Program-made: the position numbers and the translations under genes
Notes under the pieces: model-generated
Database searches by the model: none
Told to the model about the DNA's origin: nothing
Seen by the model: the letters and a program-made list of their open reading frames with translations, nothing else
Origin: an uncultured Bacilli bacterium
GTDB lineage: Bacteria; Bacillota_I; Bacilli_A; RF39; UBA660
Direction of reading: 5' to 3'
Length of the DNA: 28,648 nt
Assembly: GCA_934130105.1 (NCBI GenBank)
Contig: CAKOXL010000015.1
Span: 1-28,648, forward strand
Part shown: positions 24,635 to 28,648 of the stretch, piece by piece
Layout: each line of letters starts with the position of its first letter
Numbering within the stretch: position 1 is the stretch's first letter

Positions 24635-25279
24635 ATGGAAGCTATTAGGTTAATTGACACTAATTTTAAAAGTTTGCCTATGGAAGAAAAAAGGGCAGTA
24701 ATTGCTTTGTTAGATGTCATGATGAAACGATTGCATAAAAAAAATTTGATGGTAAATGATTTTAATCCTGCTAATATTTATTATCAAGATGGTATTTATT
24801 TTTTTGATAAAGTTGTTAGTATTTCAAGTTTTTCAGCTAACAATAAGGAAGAAGCAGTATTTATGAATATATTGGGTCTTGCTGATTTAGCTTTTTGCAG
24901 TTATTTACCAGATTATCATTTAGAAGATGGCTTACTTAGCTATGGTGTTATTAGTGAGAATTTTAATAGTTTCGCCTCATATTTACCAGAAGAAGATCGT
25001 AGTTATTATAAAGCTGTTTTAGTTGATGGGTATCAAAATGGTAAAGCTTCTAGTAATATTTCGTATTATTCTGATTATCTAATAAAAGATCATAATGTTA
25101 ATTCCTCTAAAGGTAATAAATCGAGCTTGGCATATGTTAAAGCTACTGAAGCGGGTCGTGTTTTTGCTAGTCAAGACGAAGCTGCATTTGGTCATAATTT
25201 CTTTATTTTAACAGTAGTTGGGTCTTTGGTAGTGATATTAACTGGTCTTATATTTTATTTTATTAATTATTTATTTTAA
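24635..25279 (+). CDS. membrane-anchored protein with a kinase-like catalytic-loop motif
   Basis: Protein of 214 residues, not assigned to a family. The N-terminal half contains LHKKNLMVNDFNPANIYY, which follows the spacing of a Hanks-type kinase catalytic loop (LH..gl.h.D..P.Ni), with Asp and the downstream Asn in place, followed about ten residues later by FFDK in the place of DFG. A glycine-rich N-lobe is missing, so phosphotransfer is doubtful. The C-terminus is one transmembrane helix (about residues 191-213) with almost nothing after it, so the protein is a cytoplasmic domain tethered to the membrane. ATG 24635 with AGGTGA is preferred over ATG 24620. B. subtilis has a C-terminally anchored kinase, YabT, in the same broad region but elsewhere. 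Function unknown. Confidence 0.6.
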   Translation: MEAIRLIDTNFKSLPMEEKRAVIALLDVMMKRLHKKNLMVNDFNPANIYYQDGIYFFDKVVSISSFSANNKEEAVFMNILGLADLAFCSYLPDYHLEDGLLSYGVISENFNSFASYLPEEDRSYYKAVLVDGYQNGKASSNISYYSDYLIKDHNVNSSKGNKSSLAYVKATEAGRVFASQDEAAFGHNFFILTVVGSLVVILTGLIFYFINYLF

Positions 25280-25283
25280 TTTA

Positions 25284-25312
25284 TTGACTTTAACATCTTT
25301 TTGTGTTACTTT
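25284..25312 (+). promoter_or_regulatory. candidate promoter for secE-nusG
   Basis: TTGACT (25284-25289), 17 bases, TACTTT (25307-25312) preceded by TGT as an extended -10. The -35 is one base off consensus and the -10 is poor. Confidence 0.4.
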
Positions 25313-25342
25313 ATTGGTGAACACGAAAGGTGTTTTTATTTT
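25297..25342 (+). promoter_or_regulatory. alternative hairpins in the secE leader
   Basis: AACAC (25320-25324) can pair with GTGTT upstream (25303-25307; extendable to 11 pairs using 25297-25307 and 25320-25330 with two G-T pairs) or with GTGTT downstream (25330-25334), which is followed by a T run like a terminator. The two pairings exclude each other. Confidence 0.4.
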
Positions 25343-25365
25343 GATAAAAAAGGTTAGGTGGGTAT

Positions 25366-25716
25366 ATGGCTAAAGTCGTTAAAGACGAAAGAAAAACAAT
25401 TGATGTTGATTTGGAGTTAGCAAAAATTGAAAGCGAAAAAAAAGAAGTAAAAAAAGCTAAAGCTCAGAAATTGGATAATAATAAAAAATTATCTAATAAA
25501 AAAACTAAAAAGTTAAATAATAAAAAAGGTAAGAAAAAGCATGGTAAAATTTTTAACTTTTTTAAGGAGGTAAAAGTTGAAGTTTCAAAAGTAAAATGGC
25601 CTTCTAAAAAGAACATGGTTAAATATTCAGTAGCTACTATTATTTTTATATTATTTTTTGCAATATTCTTTTATTTAATTGATTTAGTTATTGCATTATT
25701 AAAGGCAGGTGTATAG
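25366..25716 (+). CDS. secE: preprotein translocase subunit SecE with Lys-rich N-terminal extension
   Basis: Small essential subunit of the SecYEG channel. The core occupies the last 58 residues: the amphipathic helix FNFFKEVKVEVSKVKWPSKK with the conserved KWPS, then a single transmembrane helix (about residues 88-110). Before it lies a hydrophilic extension of about 55 residues, very rich in Lys and Asn (NKKLSNKKTKKLNNKKGKKK), while many Firmicutes SecE proteins total only about 60 residues. The binding site is GTTAGGTGGG. It is followed after 3 bases by nusG. rpmG, which precedes secE in B. subtilis, is not present. Confidence 0.93.
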   Translation: MAKVVKDERKTIDVDLELAKIESEKKEVKKAKAQKLDNNKKLSNKKTKKLNNKKGKKKHGKIFNFFKEVKVEVSKVKWPSKKNMVKYSVATIIFILFFAIFFYLIDLVIALLKAGV

Positions 25717-25719
25717 TAA

Positions 25720-26253
25720 ATGGATAAACAATGGTATGTAGTTAATACTTATTCTGGACATGAAAACAAGGTAAAAGAAAAACTTGAAATGCGTGCTCAA
25801 AGCATGGATATGAAAGATTATATTTTTAGAGTTATTGTTCCAGAACAAAAGGTAGTAGAAGAAAAAGACGGTCAAACTAAAGAAAAATTAAAAAAGATGT
25901 TTCCTGGATATATTCTTGTTGAAATGGTTATGAGTGATGAAGCTTGGTATGTAGTTCGTAATACACCTGGTGTTACAGGATTTATCGGATCTAGTGGAAA
26001 AGGAGCTAAACCAACACCACTTCAACCATATGAAGTTGATAATATATTAAACAACATGGGAATGAGTAGACTTGATGTTAATAAAGAATTAGAAATTGGT
26101 GCTAATGTTAAAATTATTGCTGGTCCATTTTCTGGTATGTTTGGTACTGTTGATAGTGTTGATACCGATAATCAAAAAATTATGTTACTAGTTGATTTAT
26201 TTGGTCAAGAAACATCTGTTGAAGTAGGAATGTCTGAAATAGAGGTTGCTTAG
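25720..26253 (+). CDS. nusG: transcription termination/antitermination protein NusG
   Basis: RNA polymerase-associated factor that affects pausing, termination and coupling with the ribosome. The 177-residue protein has the NGN domain (about residues 3-115: QWYVVNTYSGHENKVKEKL, KMFPGYILVEM, WYVVRNTPGVTGFIG) and the C-terminal KOW domain (about 125-175: IGANVKIIAGPFSGMFGTV). It lies 3 bases after secE and 3 bases before the unknown gene at 26257, so the three form an operon. Confidence 0.98.
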   Translation: MDKQWYVVNTYSGHENKVKEKLEMRAQSMDMKDYIFRVIVPEQKVVEEKDGQTKEKLKKMFPGYILVEMVMSDEAWYVVRNTPGVTGFIGSSGKGAKPTPLQPYEVDNILNNMGMSRLDVNKELEIGANVKIIAGPFSGMFGTVDSVDTDNQKIMLLVDLFGQETSVEVGMSEIEVA

Positions 26254-26256
26254 TAA

Positions 26257-26667
26257 ATGAAAATTGAAAAATTAGACAAGAAATCATATGCAAAGTTGAA
26301 GATGTTTTCTTATAATTTATATTTTAATTTTGGCAGTGAATATTTAGATGCTGATAGTGAACCGATGGTTAGCCTTTTGGAAAAATATAGTGATTTTGAA
26401 AAACAAGTTGTAATTAATACACTTCGCTGTCCATATGATATTGAGTTATATAATTTTATGTATGATAGGAAAATGGATGATGCATCAATTAAACTTTGTG
26501 CTGACACTTTTGGTATATCTAAAGATGTAATTATAGAAAAAATTACTGAATGTTATAATAACAATTTTATTGATTGTGTAAGAGAAGGATTAATTGATTA
26601 TAATGTTACTCGTAGATTATCTAGTGAGTTTGCCGAAAAACTAGAAGAAAAAAAGAAAATATCTTGA
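26257..26667 (+). CDS. conserved-looking protein of unknown function between nusG and rplK
   Basis: I do not recognise this 136-residue protein. It is soluble, acidic-to-neutral and apparently all-helical, with a possible helix-turn-helix-like stretch near residues 72-95 (DASIKLCADTFGISKDVIIE). It starts 3 bases after the nusG stop, with GAGGTTG at 26243-26249 as the binding site, and ends with a TGA stop just before the rplK promoter. It interrupts the usually immediate nusG-rplK order. Codon use looks like its neighbours, so it appears to be a resident gene. A role in transcription or translation is guilt by association only. Confidence 0.65.
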   Translation: MKIEKLDKKSYAKLKMFSYNLYFNFGSEYLDADSEPMVSLLEKYSDFEKQVVINTLRCPYDIELYNFMYDRKMDDASIKLCADTFGISKDVIIEKITECYNNNFIDCVREGLIDYNVTRRLSSEFAEKLEEKKKIS

Positions 26668-26692
26668 TTTTTCTATGTTTTAGTGATATCAT
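26664..26692 (+). promoter_or_regulatory. promoter for rplK
   Basis: TTGATT (26664-26669), 17 bases, TATCAT (26687-26692) preceded by TGA as an extended -10. It starts inside the stop region of the upstream gene. The transcript would begin near 26699 with a small hairpin CTATAT/ATATAG (26700-26715). Confidence 0.6.
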
Positions 26693-26727
26693 TTAGGAGC
26701 TATATGTTTATATAGTTTAATTCGATT

Positions 26728-26789
26728 AGTGGGAAGCAAAGCTAAATTTGTTATTTTATAACATTAAGCGGATAGCTATTTGTACCACT
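26728..26789 (+). promoter_or_regulatory. structured leader of rplK (GTGGGA...ACCAC element)
   Basis: Three nested stems can form: outer AGTGG (26728-26732) / CCACT (26785-26789), middle AGCTA (26740-26744) / TAGCT (26773-26777), and inner TGTTAT / ATAACA (26749-26754 / 26758-26763). The conserved-looking GTGGGAAGC follows the outer strand. It lies 18 bases before the rplK binding site. Its likeness to the rplA leader suggests binding by L1 or L11, which is inference. Confidence 0.6.
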
Positions 26790-26821
26790 CACGAAGACAA
26801 AGTTTATAGGAGGTGTTTTTC

Positions 26822-27247
26822 GTGGCTAAAGAAGTTGTTAAAAAGATTAAATTACAAATTGCTGCTGGAAAAGCTACACCTGCTCCACCAGTTGGAACAG
26901 TTTTAGGTCCTGCAGGAATTAATTTGCAAGATTTTTGTACTAAGTACAATGATGCAACTAGAGAAAAAATGGGAGATATTTTACCAGTTGAAATTTCTAT
27001 TTATGATGATAGAAGCTTTGATTTTGTAATTAAGACTCCACCAGCTGCATTTTTATTAATGAAAGCAGCTAATGTTAAGAAGGGTGCTAGTAAGGGTTCT
27101 ACTGAAACTGTTGGTACAATTACACGTGCTCAATTAAAAGAAATTGCAGAAACAAAATTGCCTGATTTAAATGCTTACACAGTTGAAGAAGCAATGAAAA
27201 TTGTTGAAGGAACTGCTCGTAACATGGGAATTAGCATTGTAGATTAA
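26822..27247 (+). CDS. rplK: 50S ribosomal protein L11
   Basis: L11 forms the base of the ribosomal GTPase-associated stalk. The 141-residue protein has the family start VAKEVVKKIKLQI, the Pro-rich KATPAPPVGTVLGPAGINLQDF, the linker DRSFDFVIKTPPAAFLL, and the rRNA-binding C-terminal domain (KKGASKGSTETVGTI to GTARNMGI). GTG 26822 is the start: AGGAGGTG (26808-26815) is six bases upstream. It is preceded by its own promoter and leader and followed by rplA. Confidence 0.98.
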   Translation: MAKEVVKKIKLQIAAGKATPAPPVGTVLGPAGINLQDFCTKYNDATREKMGDILPVEISIYDDRSFDFVIKTPPAAFLLMKAANVKKGASKGSTETVGTITRAQLKEIAETKLPDLNAYTVEEAMKIVEGTARNMGISIVD

Positions 27248-27266
27248 TAAATAAAATAATTTATTA
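27245..27266. repeat. hairpin at the rplK stop codon
   Basis: Perfect 8-bp stem TAATAAAT / ATTTATTA with a 6-base loop, the 5' arm containing the rplK stop. No T run follows, so it is not a clear terminator. Confidence 0.5.
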
Positions 27267-27267
27267 C

Positions 27268-27327
27268 TATGTGGGAGGACCGCTTACTTCCAAAATCCGA
27301 TTTCGAGATTATCGAATAAACCACATA
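27268..27327 (+). promoter_or_regulatory. structured leader of rplA (GTGGGA...CCAC element)
   Basis: Outer stem TATGTGG (27268-27274) / CCACATA (27321-27327), followed inside by GGAGGACCGC, with an inner hairpin TTCGA (27302-27306) / TCGAA (27312-27316). The 3' arm abuts AAGGAGG, the rplA ribosome binding site, so stabilising the stem would hide it. Likely an L1 autoregulatory site by analogy with known L1 translational control. Confidence 0.6.
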
Positions 27328-27340
27328 AGGAGGAATTAAA

Positions 27341-28039
27341 GTGAAACAAAGAGGAAAAAAGTATGTAGCAGCTTGTGAAAAAGTAGAAAAAAGCAAATTA
27401 TATTCTAAAGAAGAAGCTGTTAAGTTAGCTAAGGCTACATCAACTAGTAAGTTTGATGGTACTGTTGAAGTTGCAGTTAGACTTAATTTGGATACTAAGA
27501 AAGCAGATCAACAATTAAGAGGAGCTATTGTATTACCTCATGGTACTGGAAAGACTAAAAAGGTTTTAGTTGTAGCTAGAGGTGAAAATGCTACTAAAGC
27601 AAAAGAAGCAGGCGCTGATTATGTTGGCGACACTGATGTATTAGAAAAAATTGAAAAGGAAAACTGGTTTGATTTTGATGTAATGATTGCTACACCTGAC
27701 ATGATGCCTTTATTAGGTAAGTTAGGTAAGATTTTAGGACCAAAAGGTTTAATGCCTAACCCTAAGACTGGTACAGTTACTACAGATGTTGTTAAAGCAG
27801 TTAACGAAGTAAAAGCAGGACGTGTTGAGTATAGAACTGATAGCTTTGGTAATGTACATGGTATTATTGGTAAGGTTTCTTTTACTGAACAACAATTATT
27901 AGAAAACCTTGATGCTTTTATGGCTACTATACTAAAAATAAAACCTGCTAGTGTAAAAGGTGATTACATTAAAAATATCGCTATTACTACTACTATGGGT
28001 CCTGGAATTAAAGTTTTAATAAATTCTTTTGACAAATAG
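27341..28039 (+). CDS. rplA: 50S ribosomal protein L1
   Basis: L1 forms the mobile stalk of the large subunit near the E site and is a translational repressor of its own operon in many bacteria. The 232-residue protein carries the family features: KYSK-like N-terminus (KLYSKEEAVKLAK), FDGTVEVAVRLNLDTKKADQQLRG, LPHGTGK, VIATP-like MIATPDMMPLLGKLGKILGPKGLMPNPKTGTV, the C-terminal GRVEYRTDSFGNVHGIIGKVSF, and the final TTTMGPGIKV. The start is GTG 27341 with AAGGAGG. Its last codons contain the -35 box of the rplJ promoter. Confidence 0.98.
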   Translation: MKQRGKKYVAACEKVEKSKLYSKEEAVKLAKATSTSKFDGTVEVAVRLNLDTKKADQQLRGAIVLPHGTGKTKKVLVVARGENATKAKEAGADYVGDTDVLEKIEKENWFDFDVMIATPDMMPLLGKLGKILGPKGLMPNPKTGTVTTDVVKAVNEVKAGRVEYRTDSFGNVHGIIGKVSFTEQQLLENLDAFMATILKIKPASVKGDYIKNIAITTTMGPGIKVLINSFDK

Positions 28040-28057
28040 TATTAGTTAATATATAAT
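28029..28057 (+). promoter_or_regulatory. consensus sigma-A promoter for rplJ
   Basis: TTGACA (28029-28034), exactly 17 bases, TATAAT (28052-28057): a perfect consensus. The -35 lies in the final codons of rplA. A second TATAAT occurs at 28061-28066 without a -35. Transcription would start near 28064, just before the L10 leader. Confidence 0.85.
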
Positions 28058-28070
28058 AACTATAATTTAT

Positions 28071-28170
28071 TGGTGCCATAGACAGCAGGTATATAAATAA
28101 ATCCTGCCGAGGACTTTTATATAAAGTTTAAAAAGTCCTTGGGTAACCTGGGACTTTTTATATGGCAACC
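28071..28170 (+). promoter_or_regulatory. ribosomal protein L10 leader
   Basis: Matches the known L10 leader by sequence and position: outer stem TGCCATA (28074-28080) / TATGGCA (28161-28167), then the conserved AGACAGCAGG, stem GCAGG (28085-28089) / CCTGC (28103-28107), and CCGAGGA. AAAAGTCC (28130-28137) can pair with AGGACTTTT upstream (28110-28118) or GGACTTTTT downstream (28151-28159). The second pairing, with following T residues, is terminator-like. Excess L10-L12 complex is known to bind this RNA in other Firmicutes and reduce rplJL expression. Confidence 0.88.
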
Positions 28171-28200
28171 CTAAATTAAAAATTATGAGGAGGTGTAATG

Positions 28201-28648
28201 GTGGCAAACGTTAATATTCTTGCTAAGAAACAAGGAATTATTGATGAAGTAAAAGCTAAAATTCAAGAAGCTATTACTGTTGTATTATTTGATTATCGTG
28301 GTCTTACTGATAACGAATCTAAAGAATTAAGAGTTAAACTTCGTGATAATGGTGCTGATTATAAAGTATATAAAAATACTTTAATGGCTAGAGCATTTAA
28401 TGATTTAAACATTGATGTTAATGCTAGTTTAGAAGGACCAAGTGCTTTTGCTTATGGTAATGATGCAATTGCTCCAATTAAAGTTTTAACAGATTTTGCT
28501 AAAACTCACCCAGCATTAGTTTTAAAAGTAGGGATTGTAGATGGAGAATTAACAGATCAAGCTGGACTTAGTGAACTTGCAAAGATTCCATCAAGAGAAG
28601 GACTACTTACTATGTTAGCTGGTGCATTAATTGGTATACCAAGAGATT
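28201..28648 (+). CDS. rplJ: 50S ribosomal protein L10 (3' partial)
   Basis: L10 carries the L7/L12 dimers of the ribosomal stalk and binds rRNA with L11. The first 149 residues are visible and the frame stays open to the window edge. Family marks are ANVNILAKKQGIIDEVKAKI, VLFDYRGLT, LRVKLRDNGADYKVYKNTLMARA, EGPSAFAYG and LAKIPSREGLLTMLAG. Start GTG 28201 is chosen since AGGAGGTG (28188-28195) is then five bases away, as in rplK; ATG 28198, one codon earlier, is the alternative and changes only one residue. It is preceded by the L10 leader and a consensus promoter, and rplL is expected beyond the window. Confidence 0.97.
   Translation, partial: MANVNILAKKQGIIDEVKAKIQEAITVVLFDYRGLTDNESKELRVKLRDNGADYKVYKNTLMARAFNDLNIDVNASLEGPSAFAYGNDAIAPIKVLTDFAKTHPALVLKVGIVDGELTDQAGLSELAKIPSREGLLTMLAGALIGIPRD

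Noticed and set aside
25280..25365. rpmG (L33) before secE, as in B. subtilis
   Set aside because: The 86-base spacer is too short and encodes no L33-like peptide.
26652..26675. Terminator at the end of the 26257 gene
   Set aside because: The stem is only about six A-T rich pairs with no proper T run, and it overlaps the rplK promoter.

Overview
The window is a gene-dense, very AT-rich stretch of a low-GC Gram-positive (Firmicutes/Bacilli-type) chromosome. Almost every gene is on the + strand; the one clear exception is a small regulator at 11441-11878. TGA is used as a real stop at 1317-1319 (3D protein), 6304-6306 (yabG) and 26665-26667, and tryptophan is TGG, so the standard bacterial code applies and a Mycoplasma-type code is excluded. 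The gene order follows the Bacillus subtilis origin-proximal yab/yac region in strongly condensed form. AT-rich, compact, with sporulation genes but many usual neighbours missing, it fits an uncultured gut-type member of the Bacilli (RF39/Erysipelotrichales-like). That taxonomic placement is inference.

Layout. (1) 1-6887: tatD (5' cut by the window edge), a yabE-like 3D-domain protein, then a five-gene surface-protein cassette at 1325-4576 (two paralogous single-pass exported proteins, a SipW-type signal peptidase, two membrane proteins of unknown function), followed by ksgA/rsmA, yabG, veg and spoVG. The cassette sits where B. subtilis has rnmV. (2) 7040-11428: the sporulation genes yabP and yabQ, then divIC, tilS and ftsH. 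spoIIE, yabR and hprT, usual members of this neighbourhood, are absent. (3) 11441-13050: an accessory island, a tandem-HTH regulator divergent from a membrane-anchored exported protein, sharing a 103-bp control region with a two-copy direct repeat. (4) 13101-18041: dusB, an RDD membrane protein, lysS and a YfcC-like transporter with a long Lys/Ser/Thr-rich insertion. (5) 18141-24585: clpC, cysS, a YugP-type membrane metalloprotease, mrnC, rlmB and sigH; ctsR-mcsA-mcsB, the usual partners of clpC, are absent. (6) 24635-28648: a membrane-anchored protein with a kinase-like catalytic-loop motif, secE, nusG, an unknown gene, rplK, rplA and rplJ (3' cut by the window edge).

Functions brought together are RNA modification and decay (KsgA, TilS, Dus, RlmB, MrnC), aminoacylation (LysS, CysS), protein quality control (FtsH, ClpC, YugP), cell division and sporulation (DivIC, SpoVG, YabG/P/Q, SigH), and the transcription/translation/export core (NusG, SecE, L11, L1, L10). 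The ribosomal-protein section carries layered RNA control: two similar GTGGGA...ACCAC leader elements before rplK and rplA, and an L10 leader with alternative terminator/antiterminator pairing before rplJ, driven by a near-perfect consensus promoter lying across the end of rplA.

No tRNA, rRNA, CRISPR array, insertion sequence or integrase was seen. No gene-free stretch exceeds 300 bases; the longest is 22699-22890. The most interesting items are the SipW-linked cassette in the rnmV position, the Rho_N/SAP-like tail on FtsH, the tandem-HTH regulator with a matching tandem operator, and the kinase-like membrane protein beside sigH.
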